Shown here piece by piece: positions 44,875 to 55,195 of a stretch of DNA of 64,000 nt; the stretch's first letter is position 1; every line of letters starts with the position of its first letter. The stretch covers positions 309,690-373,689 of the forward strand of contig NZ_JAGQCS010000003.1 of NCBI RefSeq assembly GCF_024346315.1, given 5' to 3'. The notes beneath the pieces are model-generated. The model made no database searches. It saw only the letters and a program-made list of their open reading frames with translations, and was not told where the DNA came from. The translations under genes and the position numbers were made by a program. The stretch comes from Cyanobium sp. ATX 6F1. GTDB taxonomy: Bacteria; Cyanobacteriota; Cyanobacteriia; PCC-6307; Cyanobiaceae.

Positions 44875-45693
44875 TCAGAACAGCGCCGGGCGGCGGTGCT
44901 GGAGGCTGGGCATCACGGCTCGAACCCGCTGGAGATGGGCCACGTCGATCGGTGCCACGGCCAGACCCGGGGTCACGCCGGCGTCGGAGAGCACCGTGCC
45001 CCAGGGGTCGATCACCATGGCGTGGCCATGGCTGTGGCGCCGGCCGTAGTGCACCCCGGTCTGGGCGGGGGCCAGCACATAGACCGTGTTTTCGATCGCC
45101 CGGGCCTGCAGCAGTACCTGCCAGTGGTCCTTGCCCGTGAAGGCCGTGAAGGCGGCGGGAATCATCACGAGATCGGCGCCGGCTCCAGCCAGGTGGCGGT
45201 AGAGCTCAGGAAAGCGCACGTCGTAGCAGATGGACAGGCCGATGCGGCACAGACCCGGAACGTCCACCACAGGCGGCAGGTCGTGGCCCTGCTGCACCGT
45301 CTCCGACTCCCGGTAGGTGTTGCCGTCGGGCAGATCCACATCGAAGAGGTGGATCTTGTCGTAGCGGGCCAGCAACTGGCCGTCCTTGCCCACCAGCTCG
45401 GCGCGGTTGAGGGTGAGGCGCTCCCCCGCCGGCACGGGGTAGCCGCCGCCGAGCAGCGTCACCTGATAGCGGCGGGCCATGGTCACCAAAAACCGCTGGC
45501 TGCGCTCGGCCAGGGCCGGGGCCTGCGCCAGCCGCTGTTCGTCCTCGCCCATGAAGGCGAAATTCTCCGGCAGGCCCACCAGCTCCGCGCCACGGCGGGT
45601 GGCCAGTTCGATCAGCTCCTCAGCGGCGGCGAAGTTGGCGTCCGTGTCCGGGCCGGAGGTGAGCTGCAGAGCTGCCGCCAGGAAGCTGGTCAC
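44875..45693 (-). CDS. nitrilase-family carbon-nitrogen hydrolase (omega-amidase / Nit2-like)
   Basis: From GTG 45693 the product has 272 residues. The Glu-Lys-Cys triad is visible: Glu in LPENFAFMGEDE, Lys in LARYDKIHLFDVDLPDG and Cys in IGLSICYDVRFPELYRHL. The loop Y-R-E-S after the Lys and HGHAMVIDPWGTVL fit the Nit1/Nit2 branch (deaminated glutathione amidase or omega-amidase) rather than true nitrilases. Substrate is uncertain. The frame is open further upstream but would cross comB. It begins 41 bp after comB. Confidence 0.9.
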   Translation of the reverse strand: MTSFLAAALQLTSGPDTDANFAAAEELIELATRRGAELVGLPENFAFMGEDEQRLAQAPALAERSQRFLVTMARRYQVTLLGGGYPVPAGERLTLNRAELVGKDGQLLARYDKIHLFDVDLPDGNTYRESETVQQGHDLPPVVDVPGLCRIGLSICYDVRFPELYRHLAGAGADLVMIPAAFTAFTGKDHWQVLLQARAIENTVYVLAPAQTGVHYGRRHSHGHAMVIDPWGTVLSDAGVTPGLAVAPIDVAHLQRVRAVMPSLQHRRPALF

Positions 45694-45734
45694 CGCTGAA
45701 GAGGCCTGAGTGGCGGCACTGTAAGGGACCTCTC

Positions 45735-46484
45735 TCAGGCCGCCTGGAGCACACCGGGCTCCACCTGGGTGGGCACCACCTGGAGGCTGTCGATCGCCGC
45801 GCAGCAAACGAAATCAGCGTCGTGGTTGCCCAGGCGGATCAAGCGCTGGCCATGGCTGGAGGCCCGCAGACAGGTTTCAGGGTCAAGGCGCCATTGCTGC
45901 CAGAGGGCCAGGGCGGCCAGCATTTCATCGTTGCCGAAGCTGACGCCCACGTGGGGGGCCACCGCCAGCTCCATGGCCGCCGAGGCCACCGCGCCGGCGG
46001 CGAGGGAATCCTCCAGGGAATAATCACCCTCCCAGCCACTGCCCACGATCCAGACGCGCCCACAGCCCCGCTCGATCAATCGCCGTGCCGCGGCTGCCCG
46101 GTTGGGCAGGCAGGCGGTGAGCAGCAACGGCACCTGCCGCACCCGATCGAGGGAACGGGTGCCGTTGGTGGTGCTCATGAAGATGCGTTTGCCCCCCACC
46201 ACCTCCGGGGTGACCGCGATCGGCGAATTGCCCAGCTCGAAGCCCTCCAGACGCGCACCGCCGCGCTCGCCGGCCCGCAGACGCCGCTCGGCGGGCCAGG
46301 CTTCGGCAGCCGCCTGCAAAGCCTCCAGGTCGGCAAAGGCCTGCACCGCCTCGGCGCCGTTCGCCAGCGACCAGGCAATGGTGGTGGTCGCCCGCAGCAC
46401 GTCGATCACGACGGCGGCATCGGGAGCCGGGCCGGCGCCATCGGCGGGCACGAGCTCGGAGGTGGGGAAATAGGAGATCTGCAC
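45735..46484 (-). CDS. comB: 2-phosphosulfolactate phosphatase
   Basis: ComB removes phosphate from 2-phosphosulfolactate in the archaeal coenzyme M route; in cyanobacteria its role is unclear. The 249-residue product from GTG 46484 has [63 protein letters not shown] and [26 protein letters not shown], all typical of the family. No comA, comC, comD or comE is nearby, so the pathway cannot be inferred. It is divergent from ubiD with 53 bp between starts. Confidence 0.9.
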   Translation of the reverse strand: MQISYFPTSELVPADGAGPAPDAAVVIDVLRATTTIAWSLANGAEAVQAFADLEALQAAAEAWPAERRLRAGERGGARLEGFELGNSPIAVTPEVVGGKRIFMSTTNGTRSLDRVRQVPLLLTACLPNRAAAARRLIERGCGRVWIVGSGWEGDYSLEDSLAAGAVASAAMELAVAPHVGVSFGNDEMLAALALWQQWRLDPETCLRASSHGQRLIRLGNHDADFVCCAAIDSLQVVPTQVEPGVLQAA

Positions 46485-46537
46485 GAACGCACGCCAGGGC
46501 CGCGTGCGCCACAGTAGGCAGCACCGGTGGGACACGA

Positions 46538-48100
46538 ATGGGCGGGCCACGGACGCGGCGGGCGAGCCGCGACCTGCGCGGGTTCCTGGAGCTGATCGAG
46601 AGCCGCGGACAGCTGCGCCGAATCAGCGCGCCGGTGGATCCCAACCTGGAACTGGCCGCCATCGCCGACCGGGTGCTGGCCCGTGGCGGACCGGCGTTGC
46701 TGTTCGAAAATGTGCTCGGCTCACCGATGCCCGTGGCGGTGAACCTGCTGGGCACCGTGGAACGCGTGCTCTGGTCGATGGGCATGGAGCGGCCCGAGGA
46801 GCTCGAAGAGCTCGGCAGCCGCCTCGCCCTGCTCCAGCAACCCAAACCGCCCAAGGGCCTCAAGGAAGCCGCCCGTTTCGGCGGTGTGCTCTGGGATCTG
46901 ATTCGCTCCCGCCCCGACCGGGACCTCACCCCCCCCTGCCACCAGCAGGTGTTCAAGGGGGAGCAGGTGAATCTGGACGCCCTGCCACTGCTGCGCCCCT
47001 GGCCGGGCGATGCCGGAGGTGTGATCACCCTGGGGCTGGTGATCACCAAGGATCCCGAAACCGGCGTGCCCAACGTGGGGGTCTACCGGCTGCAGCGCCA
47101 GTCGGCCCAGACGATGACCGTGCACTGGCTCTCGGTGCGGGGCGGCGCCCGGCACCTGCGCAAGGCGGCGGCGCTTGGAAAAAAACTGGAGGTGGCGGTG
47201 GCGATCGGGGTGCACCCGCTGCTGGTGATGGCGGCGGCCACGCCGATCCCCGTGCAGCTCTCGGAATGGCTGTTCGCCGGGCTCTACGCCGGCGAGGGGG
47301 TGCGGCTGGCGAAGTGCAAGACCCTGGACCTGGAGGTGCCCTCCCACAGCGAAGTGGTGCTGGAGGGCACGATCACCCCCGGGGAGCAGCTCCCGGATGG
47401 GCCCTGTGGCGATCACATGGGCTTCTACGGCGGCGCTGAGCTCTCACCGCTCGTGCGCTTCAACTGCGTCACCCAGCGGCGCGATCCGATCTTCCTGACC
47501 ACCTTCAGTGGCCGGCCCCCCAAGGAAGAGGCGATGCTGGCGATCGCCCTGAACCGCCTCTACACCCCGATCCTGCGCCAGCAGATCCCGGAGATCATCG
47601 ATTTCTTCCTGCCGATGGAGGGGCTGAGCTACAAGCTGGCGATCCTTTCGATTGACAAGGCCTACCCCGGCCAGGCCAAACGCGCGGCGATGGCCTTCTG
47701 GAGTGCCCTGCCCCAGTTCACCTACACCAAGTTCGTGGTTGTGGTCGACAAGAGCATCGCCATCCGCGATCCGCGCCAGGTGATCTGGGCGATCAGCGCC
47801 CAGGTGGACCCCCAGCGCGATCTCTTCGTGCTGGAGGACACCCCCTTCGATTCGCTCGATTTCGCCAGCGAACGCCTGGGCCTGGGCGGCCGCCTGGCGA
47901 TCGATGCCACCACCAAGATCGGCCCGGAGAAGCGCCACGACTGGGGCGAGGCCCTCTCGCGCCCACCGGAACTGGAAGCCCAGATCGACGCCCGCTGGGT
48001 GGAACTGGGGCTGGCGGATCTCGATGGGATCGAGCCCGATCCGGCCCTGTTCGGCTACGCCCTTGAGCACGTGCTGGAGCGGTTGGCGGCGCGGGGCTGA
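46538..48100 (+). CDS. ubiD: UbiD-family decarboxylase
   Basis: UbiD enzymes decarboxylate aromatic acids using prenylated FMN made by UbiX. In cyanobacteria the UbiD homologue has been linked to plastoquinone synthesis from 4-hydroxybenzoate. The 520-residue protein has [39 protein letters not shown], a metal/cofactor region with [13 protein letters not shown], and [36 protein letters not shown]. It is about 20 residues longer than the E. coli protein. An Rrf2 regulator follows after 9 bp. ATG at 46538. Confidence 0.94.
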   Translation: MGGPRTRRASRDLRGFLELIESRGQLRRISAPVDPNLELAAIADRVLARGGPALLFENVLGSPMPVAVNLLGTVERVLWSMGMERPEELEELGSRLALLQQPKPPKGLKEAARFGGVLWDLIRSRPDRDLTPPCHQQVFKGEQVNLDALPLLRPWPGDAGGVITLGLVITKDPETGVPNVGVYRLQRQSAQTMTVHWLSVRGGARHLRKAAALGKKLEVAVAIGVHPLLVMAAATPIPVQLSEWLFAGLYAGEGVRLAKCKTLDLEVPSHSEVVLEGTITPGEQLPDGPCGDHMGFYGGAELSPLVRFNCVTQRRDPIFLTTFSGRPPKEEAMLAIALNRLYTPILRQQIPEIIDFFLPMEGLSYKLAILSIDKAYPGQAKRAAMAFWSALPQFTYTKFVVVVDKSIAIRDPRQVIWAISAQVDPQRDLFVLEDTPFDSLDFASERLGLGGRLAIDATTKIGPEKRHDWGEALSRPPELEAQIDARWVELGLADLDGIEPDPALFGYALEHVLERLAARG

Positions 48101-48109
48101 GCGGAGCTG

Positions 48110-48577
48110 ATGCTGCGCAAGCGCGCCCTCTACGCGATCAAGGCCCTGCTGGAGCTGGCCCGCGATCCCCAGCGCTGGCAATCGGTGAACCAGCTGGCCC
48201 AGGCCCAGCAGTTGCCGGCACCGATGTTGGAGCAGTTGCTGCTGAAGCTGCGCCGCGCCCAGCTTGTGGAGGCCCGCCGCGGTCGCAGCGGCGGCTACCG
48301 GCTGGCCCAGCCGGCCCGCCAGGTGCGGCTGGCGGCGATCCTGCTGGCGGTGGAGGACGGCGTGCGACTGGGGGAGCCAGGCACCATGGCCGAGAGCGAG
48401 CTCCCAGGGATCTCCAGCGAGGCCCTGGCCGGAGATCGGGTGCTGTCGGCGCTGCAACGGCGGCTGAGGCGGGCCCTGCAGCGGGAGTTGGAGGCCCTCA
48501 GCCTGGAGGAGCTGCTGTTCGACCTGCGCAGCTGGCAGGAGAGCCTGCGGGAGGACGGTGGCCTGATGGTGGGCTGA
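48110..48577 (+). CDS. Rrf2-family transcriptional regulator without cysteines
   Basis: The 155-residue protein has the Rrf2 winged-helix pattern: [53 protein letters not shown] and an effector helix. In IscR and NsrR a C-terminal trio of Cys holds a 2Fe-2S or 4Fe-4S cluster. I find no Cys at all here, so it cannot sense through such a cluster. It starts 9 bp after ubiD, suggesting a shared transcript, with aroA 44 bp further on. Targets are unknown. Confidence 0.9.
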   Translation: MLRKRALYAIKALLELARDPQRWQSVNQLAQAQQLPAPMLEQLLLKLRRAQLVEARRGRSGGYRLAQPARQVRLAAILLAVEDGVRLGEPGTMAESELPGISSEALAGDRVLSALQRRLRRALQRELEALSLEELLFDLRSWQESLREDGGLMVG

Positions 48578-48621
48578 AAGGGCCCCTGGGTAACCTCGCC
48601 CCCTCTGCCCCATCGCTGTCC

Positions 48622-49929
48622 ATGACCCTCGAGCTGGGATCCACCACCGCTCGCAGCCTGCGGGGATCGGTGCGCGTGCCGGGCGATAAATCGATCTCCC
48701 ACCGGGCCCTGCTGTTCGGGGCGATCGCCGAGGGGGAGACGCGCATCGAGGGGCTGTTGCCCGCCGAGGACCCCCTGAGCACCGCCGCCTGCCTGCGGGC
48801 CATGGGGGCGGACGTGGGGCCGATCGTGGCGGGCGAACCGGTGCTGGTGCGCGGGGTCGGGCTCGATGGCCTGACTGAGCCGGAATCGATCCTCGACTGC
48901 GGCAACTCCGGCACCACCATGCGCCTGCTCCTGGGGCTGCTCGCGGGTCGATCAGGTCGCCACTTCGTGCTCACGGGCGACGACTCCCTTCGCCGGCGGC
49001 CGATGGCGAGGGTGGCCATTCCCCTGGCGGCGATGGGGGCCACGATCGCCGGCCGCGCCGGCGGCAACTACGCCCCCCTGGCGATCCAGGGCCGCCGGCT
49101 CCACGGCGACACGGTCACCACCCCGGTGGCCTCGGCCCAGGTGAAATCGGCCCTGCTGCTGGCCGCCCTCACAGCTGATGGGCCCACCACCGTGATCGAA
49201 CCCGCCCGCTCCCGCGACCACTCCGAGCGGATGCTGCGCGCCTTCGGGGCCGACCTGGAGGTGGGCGGCGAGGGGAATCGCAGCGTGATCGTGCGCCCCG
49301 GGGCGGTGCTGCGTGGCCAGCACGTGGTGGTGCCCGGCGACATCAGCTCGGCCGCCTTCTGGCTGGTGGCCGGGGCGATCACCCCCGGCGCTGATCTCAC
49401 GGTGGAGAACGTCGGCCTCAACCCCACCCGCACGGGGATCCTGGAGGTGCTTGAGCAGATGGGAGCGGCGATCGAGATCCTCAACCCCCGCCAGATGGCC
49501 GGTGAACCTGTGGGCGATCTGCGGGTGAGCCATGGCCCCTTGAGAGCCTTTGCCATCGAAGGTGATCTGATCCCCCGCCTGGTGGATGAGATCCCGGTGC
49601 TGGCGGTGGCCGCCTGCGTCGCCGAAGGGGTCTCGACAATCCGGGGCGCGGAGGAACTTCGCGTGAAGGAAACCGATCGGCTGGCGGTGATGGCCCGTCA
49701 GCTCGGGGCGATGGGCGCCCGGCTCGAGGAGCACCCCGACGGGCTCACGATCAGCGGCGGCGTGGCGCTCCGGGGCGCTGAAGTGGACAGCGAAACCGAC
49801 CACCGGGTGGCGATGAGCCTGGCGGTGGCGGCCCAGATCGCCTCCGGCACCAGCCGCCTGCGGCGCAGCGCGGCGGCGGCGGTCTCCTACCCAGGCTTCT
49901 GGGATGACCTCGCCCGGCTCCAGAGCTGA
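48622..49929 (+). CDS. aroA: 3-phosphoshikimate 1-carboxyvinyltransferase (EPSP synthase)
   Basis: AroA makes EPSP in the shikimate pathway. The 435-residue protein has the substrate loop [27 protein letters not shown] and [37 protein letters not shown] and [22 protein letters not shown] complete the active site. In the second region the sequence is [10 protein letters not shown], without the GNAGTAMRPL pattern of typical class I enzymes, so it looks like the class II form. It lies between the Rrf2 gene and glmU. Confidence 0.96.
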   Translation: MTLELGSTTARSLRGSVRVPGDKSISHRALLFGAIAEGETRIEGLLPAEDPLSTAACLRAMGADVGPIVAGEPVLVRGVGLDGLTEPESILDCGNSGTTMRLLLGLLAGRSGRHFVLTGDDSLRRRPMARVAIPLAAMGATIAGRAGGNYAPLAIQGRRLHGDTVTTPVASAQVKSALLLAALTADGPTTVIEPARSRDHSERMLRAFGADLEVGGEGNRSVIVRPGAVLRGQHVVVPGDISSAAFWLVAGAITPGADLTVENVGLNPTRTGILEVLEQMGAAIEILNPRQMAGEPVGDLRVSHGPLRAFAIEGDLIPRLVDEIPVLAVAACVAEGVSTIRGAEELRVKETDRLAVMARQLGAMGARLEEHPDGLTISGGVALRGAEVDSETDHRVAMSLAVAAQIASGTSRLRRSAAAAVSYPGFWDDLARLQS

Positions 49930-49994
49930 GCCCAGGCTGGTTCGAGCGGCGTCAAGCTCGCCAGTAGATTCCGGCCGTTCACCGCAGGGGATCG

Positions 49995-51392
49995 ATGCTC
50001 GCCGTCGCCGTGCTGGCCGCCGGGAAGGGAACCCGCATGAAGAGCCAGCTCCCCAAGGTCCTGCAGCCCCTGGCGGGCGCCACCCTGGTGGAACGGGTGC
50101 TCGCAAGCTGCCGCAACCTGGCCCCCCAGCGGCAGCTGTTGATCGTGGGTCACCAGGCGGAGCGGGTGGAAGCCTCCCTGGCGGCGGTGGCGGGGCTGGA
50201 ATTCGTGCTGCAGCAACCCCAGCAGGGCACGGGTCATGCGGTGCAACAGCTGCTGGCGCCCCTGGCGGGCTTCGAGGGCGAGCTGCTCGTGCTCAACGGC
50301 GATGTGCCGCTGCTGCGCGCTGACACCCTCGAAAAGTTGCTGGATCAGCACCGCCGCAGCGGCGCGGCGGTGACCCTGCTCACCGCCAGGCTCACGGACC
50401 CCAGCGGTTACGGCCGCGTGTTCAGCGACGGGGACGGACGGGTCAGCGCGATCATCGAGCACCGCGACTGCAACGACGATCAGCGGCGCAACCATCTGAT
50501 CAACGCCGGCATCTACTGCTTTGACTGGAAGCGCCTGGCGGAGGTGCTGCCCCAGCTCAGCACCGACAACGACCAGGGGGAGCTCTACCTCACCGACAGC
50601 GTCGCCCTGCTGGGCCACGCCACCCACCTGGAGGTGGCCGACCCCGACGAGATTCTGGGCATCAACGACCGGATTCATCTGGCCCAGTGCGAAGCGGTGC
50701 TGCAGGAACGGCTCCGGCGCCACTGGATGGAGAAGGGGGTCAGCTTCATTGATCCCGCCAGCTGCACACTCAGCGAAGGCAGCCGCTTCGGCCGCGACGT
50801 GGTGATCGAGCCCCAGACCCACCTGCGCGGAACCACAACCGTGGGCGATGGCTGCCATCTCGGCCCCGGAAGCCTGGTGGAGGACAGCTCCCTGGGGGCC
50901 GGCGTGGAGGTGCTGTTTTCGGTGCTGCGAGGGGCCACGGTGGGCGATGACTGCGCCATCGGCCCCTACGCCCAGCTGCGCCCGGGCACCGTGCTGGACA
51001 AGCGCTGCCGGGTGGGCAACTTCGTGGAAGTCAAGAACAGCCACCTCGCTGACGACTGCAGGGTGAATCACCTCAGCTACATCGGCGATGCCGATCTCGG
51101 GGCGAACGTCAACGTGGGGGCGGGCACGGTCACCGCCAACTACGACGGCGTGCGCAAACACCGCACGATCATCGGCGCCGGCAGCAAGACAGGCGCCAAT
51201 TCCGTGCTCGTGGCGCCCGTCAAGCTGGGGGAGGGGGTCACCGTCGGGGCCGGCTCCACGATCACCAAAGACGTGCCCGCCGGCGCCCTGGCCCTGGGCC
51301 GGGCACGCCAGGTGGTCAGGGAAAACTGGCCGGTAACATCTCCCGCAGCAGGGGAATCAGCCGCTCCAACGCCACCCCCCGGCTCGCCTTGA
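49995..51392 (+). CDS. glmU: bifunctional UDP-N-acetylglucosamine pyrophosphorylase / glucosamine-1-phosphate acetyltransferase
   Basis: GlmU makes UDP-GlcNAc for peptidoglycan and lipopolysaccharide. The 465-residue protein has the nucleotidyl loop [33 protein letters not shown] and LNGDVPLLR. The C-terminal half is a left-handed beta-helix of hexapeptide repeats (near residue 250 to 420) with [18 protein letters not shown] and [15 protein letters not shown]. The length is typical. Its last 77 bp overlap the convergent murF gene. Confidence 0.96.
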   Translation: MLAVAVLAAGKGTRMKSQLPKVLQPLAGATLVERVLASCRNLAPQRQLLIVGHQAERVEASLAAVAGLEFVLQQPQQGTGHAVQQLLAPLAGFEGELLVLNGDVPLLRADTLEKLLDQHRRSGAAVTLLTARLTDPSGYGRVFSDGDGRVSAIIEHRDCNDDQRRNHLINAGIYCFDWKRLAEVLPQLSTDNDQGELYLTDSVALLGHATHLEVADPDEILGINDRIHLAQCEAVLQERLRRHWMEKGVSFIDPASCTLSEGSRFGRDVVIEPQTHLRGTTTVGDGCHLGPGSLVEDSSLGAGVEVLFSVLRGATVGDDCAIGPYAQLRPGTVLDKRCRVGNFVEVKNSHLADDCRVNHLSYIGDADLGANVNVGAGTVTANYDGVRKHRTIIGAGSKTGANSVLVAPVKLGEGVTVGAGSTITKDVPAGALALGRARQVVRENWPVTSPAAGESAAPTPPPGSP

Positions 51393-52701
51393 GCAGCAGG
51401 GTGTCCCCCGGCCTCAGCCACTGCCCCAGGGGGCCGGCGGCGGCGGCGGGATCGGCCACCCGCTCCAGGAGGGGCACCCCAGCGGCGGCCAGGAGCATGG
51501 CCTGCCCCTCGGCGCCTCCGTCCACCACCACCAGTCCATCGAGTCCGAGGCGTGCCGCCAGGGCGCCGATGGCGGCGTGGAGCTCCAGGCTTTGTTCGCC
51601 CAGTTCGAACATGGTGCCCAGGACGGCAAAGCGCCGTCCTCCCTGCTGGGCCAACAGCCGCAGGGCCGCCTCGGTGGCCTCGGGCGAGGCGTTGTAGGTC
51701 TCATCGAGCACGTGCACACCGCCCACCTTCAGGCGGGCGCTGCGTCCCCCCGGCAGCTCCACGCGCAGATCGGCCAGCGCTTCCGGCGGCACCCCCAGCT
51801 CCAGGGCCACCGTCAGGGCCAGCAGCAGATTGCGGGCGTTGTGGGCCCCTGGAAGCGGCAGCCTGTAGCGGCGCCCCCCCAGGCTGAGGTGCGTCCCATC
51901 GGGCTCCAGTTGGCCGATCCCATCGGCCGGCGGCAGGGCCGGATCGAAGGGGCCATCGCCCGCCAGGGCCAGCCGCCGCACCCGGCCCGGCCAGACCGCT
52001 GACAGGGCCGCCTCCAGCAGGGGATCCCCCGCCGGCACCACCACCAGAGCGGCGGCCGGAAGACCCGTGACGATCTCGCACTTGGCGGTGGCAATCGCTT
52101 CGCGGCTACCGAGCCGACCGATATGGGCCGTGCCGATGTTGGTGATCACGGCGATGTCGGGCCGGGCGCAGCGGCTGAGGCGCTCGATCTCCCCCGGGCC
52201 GCGCATGCCCATCTCCACCACCACCGCCGCCTCATCGCCGGTGGCCTTGAGCAGGGTGAGCGGCACGCCCACATCGTTGTTCTCATTCCCCACACTGGCC
52301 AGGACCGGCCCCAGGGGGGCAAGGGCGGCCCGCAGCAGCTCCCGGGTGGTGGTCTTGCCGGCTGAACCGGTCACCGCCACCACCGCTGCCGCCAGCTCTT
52401 GGCGGCGCAGAGTCCCCAGCAGCTGATAGGCCGCCTGGGTGTCGTCCACCGGCCAGGCCGGCAGGCCTTCGGGCACGTCTGGGAGCTGCGAGCGCTCCAC
52501 CACCGCCGCCAGAGCCCCGCGCTCAAGGGCCTGGGCGAGGAAGCGGTGGCCATCGAAGCGCTCCCCCACCAGGGGCACGAACAGACTGCCCGGCTGCAGC
52601 GAACGGCTGTCGGTGGTCACAGGCCCCAGGGGCTGCTCCAGATCCAGATCCGCTCCGCCCACCGGCGGTCCCCACTGCTCCACCAGCTGCGACAGCCGCA
52701 T
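51316..52701 (-). CDS. murF: UDP-N-acetylmuramoyl-tripeptide--D-alanyl-D-alanine ligase
   Basis: MurF adds D-Ala-D-Ala to complete the peptidoglycan stem peptide. The 461-residue protein has an N-terminal uridine-binding domain ([27 protein letters not shown]) and the P-loop [34 protein letters not shown], the family signature [21 protein letters not shown] and [11 protein letters not shown] follow. ATG at 52701. The C-terminal 77 bp are antisense to the end of glmU. It follows the 242-residue gene by 14 bp. Confidence 0.95.
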   Translation of the reverse strand: MRLSQLVEQWGPPVGGADLDLEQPLGPVTTDSRSLQPGSLFVPLVGERFDGHRFLAQALERGALAAVVERSQLPDVPEGLPAWPVDDTQAAYQLLGTLRRQELAAAVVAVTGSAGKTTTRELLRAALAPLGPVLASVGNENNDVGVPLTLLKATGDEAAVVVEMGMRGPGEIERLSRCARPDIAVITNIGTAHIGRLGSREAIATAKCEIVTGLPAAALVVVPAGDPLLEAALSAVWPGRVRRLALAGDGPFDPALPPADGIGQLEPDGTHLSLGGRRYRLPLPGAHNARNLLLALTVALELGVPPEALADLRVELPGGRSARLKVGGVHVLDETYNASPEATEAALRLLAQQGGRRFAVLGTMFELGEQSLELHAAIGALAARLGLDGLVVVDGGAEGQAMLLAAAGVPLLERVADPAAAAGPLGQWLRPGDTLLLKASRGVALERLIPLLREMLPASFP

Positions 52702-52715
52702 CCCTTCAGGCCCCC

Positions 52716-53444
52716 TCAGCCGTACGAAAGCAGAATCATGCCGCTCCCCACCCGGGCCTGGCGTCCCAGCACACGGCCACGGCCATCGACCAGCTCGAGC
52801 CTGTCGTAGCCGAGGCCCTTGGTCTGCTGAAGCCAGCGGTCCGCCTGGCGTTGAAGCTCGCCGGCGGAGCGGGAGAGAAAGTCGGGCGTCAGCTCCAGCA
52901 CCAGCAGAGATCGCTCCGGCTGGGGCCGGGCGGCGATCAGCAGTGCGGGTCCATCGCTGGTTCCGGCATCGTCGGCCAGAAGCTCCAACAGGGGGTCGAG
53001 GGCCAGCGCTGGCGGGGAAGGCGGTGCTGGCGGTTCGGCCGTATCGATCAGTGGTGCCGGTTCATCGGCTGGGATCGTCGCCGGAAGCGACCCTCCGGCC
53101 TCTGCAACGGAACGGGTCTCCAGGGGCGTTGGCACAGGCAGGGGGATCACCTCCACGGTCCGCGCCCCGCCATGGCCCCAGAGCGTTGCGGCGCCGAGCG
53201 GCAGCAGCAGCGCAACCAACAGCACAAGGGGCCAGAACACCCTGGAGAGGGCGCCGGGCCAGAAGGCCGGCAGGGGGAGCTGGCCCGAGCCGTTGCGACG
53301 CCAGAGTTCCCTGGCCCGCAGGCCCAGGCTCGCCAGCACCGCCCGCAGGTCCTGGCCCAACAGGCTCCACGGGCTCACATAGGAACTGGGCAATGCCGTT
53401 CCGCTCTCTGGCAGATCCCCGGGCGGGCCGATCGGCTCGTTCAT
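52716..53444 (-). CDS. membrane-anchored hypothetical protein
   Basis: The 242-residue protein has a cytosolic N-terminus (about 65 residues, including SPWSLLGQDLRAVLASLGLRARELW), one helix (FWPLVLLVALLLPLGAATLWG, about residues 69-90) and a Pro/Ala-rich linker. A C-terminal domain of about 85 residues follows (LLIAARPQPERSLLVLELTPDFLSRSAGELQRQADRWLQQTKGLGYDRLELVDGRGRVLGRQARVGSGMILL). The layout resembles a single-pass protein with a small extracytoplasmic domain. I do not recognise a family. It lies between glgA and murF on the same strand. Confidence 0.72.
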   Translation of the reverse strand: MNEPIGPPGDLPESGTALPSSYVSPWSLLGQDLRAVLASLGLRARELWRRNGSGQLPLPAFWPGALSRVFWPLVLLVALLLPLGAATLWGHGGARTVEVIPLPVPTPLETRSVAEAGGSLPATIPADEPAPLIDTAEPPAPPSPPALALDPLLELLADDAGTSDGPALLIAARPQPERSLLVLELTPDFLSRSAGELQRQADRWLQQTKGLGYDRLELVDGRGRVLGRQARVGSGMILLSYG

Positions 53445-53468
53445 CGAGCGCGACTCAACACAGCCGGA

Positions 53469-55085
53469 TCATCCCTGGGGACGCCGCAGCAGCCGCGAGA
53501 GGGGATGGCGTCGAGCCGGTTCCGGTTCCGTTCCGCCAGCCGATCCAACCGCTGACTTGTCGTGGCCGGGCCCCTCGATGCCAGCCCCCTCAGGGCCAGC
53601 ACTGGTCTCCGGCTTCGGATCCTGGTGTGAAGGCGCCCCGCCATGGCGGCTCGGATCAGCATCCTGACCCAGGGAGAAGGCCTCCACATCCTGGGCGGAG
53701 GGGGTGGGCTCCTTGACCCCGCGCACTTCCCGGTACATGTGGTCGTACTCCAGGGCGGAACGGCCCCAGCTGTGGTCGGCGGTCATGGCACGACGCTGCA
53801 GTTCCGCCCAGCTGTCTGGATGGCGGTAGGCCTCCCAGGCCCGCACGATCGCCGTGTAGAAATCCAGCGGGTCGTAGCGGTCGAAGCAGAAGCCGGTGCC
53901 GCTGTGGTGGGCCGGATCATGGGGTGGCACCGTGTCCACCAGGCCCCCCACCCGCCGCACCACCGGGATCGAGCCGTAGCGCATGGCCAGCAGCTGGCTG
54001 ATGCCGCAGGGCTCGAAGCGGCTGGGCATCAAGAAGGCGTCGCTGCCCGCGTAGATCAGGCGCGAGAGGGCATCGTCGTAGGTGAGGAAGACAGAGAAGC
54101 GGCCCGGGTGGCGCGCCGCCAGTTGCCACAAACCCGATTCGAAGTGACGATCGCCCGTTCCCAGCACCACGAGCTGGCTGTCGGTGTAGGCCAGCACCCG
54201 GTCGGCCACCTGCAACAACAGGTCCACCCCCTTCTGGTCCACCAGGCGGCTCACCAACCCCAGCACGAAGGTGGTGGGGTTGAGGGTGAGCCCCATGCGC
54301 TCCTGCAGGGCGGCCTTGCAGAGGGCTTTGCCCGAGAGATCTTCGCTGGAGAAGCAGGCGGGCAGGCTGGCGTCGGTGGCCGGATTCCAGTCAACGGTGT
54401 CGATGCCGTTGAGGATGCCGCGCAACTTGCCGCTGATGAAATTGAGCAGGCCATCAAGACCTTCGCCGTAGTTGGGGGTGCGGATCTCCTTGGCGTAGGT
54501 GGGAGAGACGGCGTTGACCCGATCGGCATAGAGCAGGGCTGAGGCCATGGTGTGGTCCCCCTGCATGTACCAGGGGCACCAGGTCATGCGGTCCAGCTTC
54601 CAGCGCCAGGGGCCCTGGTACTGAAGGTTGTGGATGGTGAAGACCGTGCTGATCTCGGGGTCCTGATGCATCCACACCGGGATCATGCCGGTGTGCCAGT
54701 CATGGCAATGGAGCACCTCCGGTTTCCAGTGATGCCAGGCGAACTCGGCCACGGCGCTGGCAAAGAAGGTGAAGCGCCAGTCTTCGTCTTCGCCACCGTA
54801 GATGCGCTCGGGATCGAAGACCGGATGGCCCACCAGATAGATCGTCAGGCCGTTTCCGGGGTGGCGCGTTTCGTAGATCGCGAAATCCGTGCCCATGGTG
54901 TGGCCGCGCCAGATCGGCTCAACCGAGATCGTCAGGCGACTCCACAGACGGCTGTAGCCGGGCAGGATCAGGCGCACGTCATGGCCGAGGGCCGCCAGAG
55001 CCGGGGGCAGCGAGCCGACCACGTCGCCCATGCCCCCCACCTTGACCATCGGGGCGCATTCAGCCGCAGCAAAGAGCACCCGCAT
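53469..55085 (-). CDS. glgA: glycogen synthase (ADP-glucose)
   Basis: GlgA extends alpha-1,4-glucan with ADP-glucose. The 538-residue protein has the GT5 N-terminal motif [36 protein letters not shown] and the C-terminal [10 protein letters not shown]. The acceptor region [33 protein letters not shown] is also typical. The family core ends near residue 458. About 80 further residues are low complexity (Pro, Gly, Glu, Ser) and end in the basic [16 protein letters not shown] at 55085. The 242-residue gene follows 24 bp downstream. Confidence 0.96.
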   Translation of the reverse strand: MRVLFAAAECAPMVKVGGMGDVVGSLPPALAALGHDVRLILPGYSRLWSRLTISVEPIWRGHTMGTDFAIYETRHPGNGLTIYLVGHPVFDPERIYGGEDEDWRFTFFASAVAEFAWHHWKPEVLHCHDWHTGMIPVWMHQDPEISTVFTIHNLQYQGPWRWKLDRMTWCPWYMQGDHTMASALLYADRVNAVSPTYAKEIRTPNYGEGLDGLLNFISGKLRGILNGIDTVDWNPATDASLPACFSSEDLSGKALCKAALQERMGLTLNPTTFVLGLVSRLVDQKGVDLLLQVADRVLAYTDSQLVVLGTGDRHFESGLWQLAARHPGRFSVFLTYDDALSRLIYAGSDAFLMPSRFEPCGISQLLAMRYGSIPVVRRVGGLVDTVPPHDPAHHSGTGFCFDRYDPLDFYTAIVRAWEAYRHPDSWAELQRRAMTADHSWGRSALEYDHMYREVRGVKEPTPSAQDVEAFSLGQDADPSRHGGAPSHQDPKPETSAGPEGAGIEGPGHDKSAVGSAGGTEPEPARRHPLSRLLRRPQG

Positions 55086-55139
55086 TCGGCCGACCGTCCA
55101 GACGATCTGAACTTTAGGCGGCCTCCCCCAGACGGCCTC

Positions 55140-55195
55140 AGCGCAGCACGGTCAGCGCAGAACTGTCACCGCAGCACCGTCAGCGCAATACGGTC
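55140..55195 (-). repeat. four tandem 14-bp copies of the L,D-transpeptidase 3' end including the stop
   Basis: On the plus strand four units follow head to tail: AGCGCAGCACGGTC, AGCGCAGAACTGTC, ACCGCAGCACCGTC and AGCGCAATACGGTC. The last one holds the end of the L,D-transpeptidase (codons for Thr-Val-Leu-Arg plus TGA) on the minus strand. Each further copy also reads as Thr/Pro-Val-Leu-Arg-stop in some frame. The unit length is not divisible by three. Confidence 0.85.

Noticed and set aside
55140..55195. Possible CRISPR-like array
   Set aside because: The units are contiguous 14-bp repeats with no spacers and no cas genes nearby.
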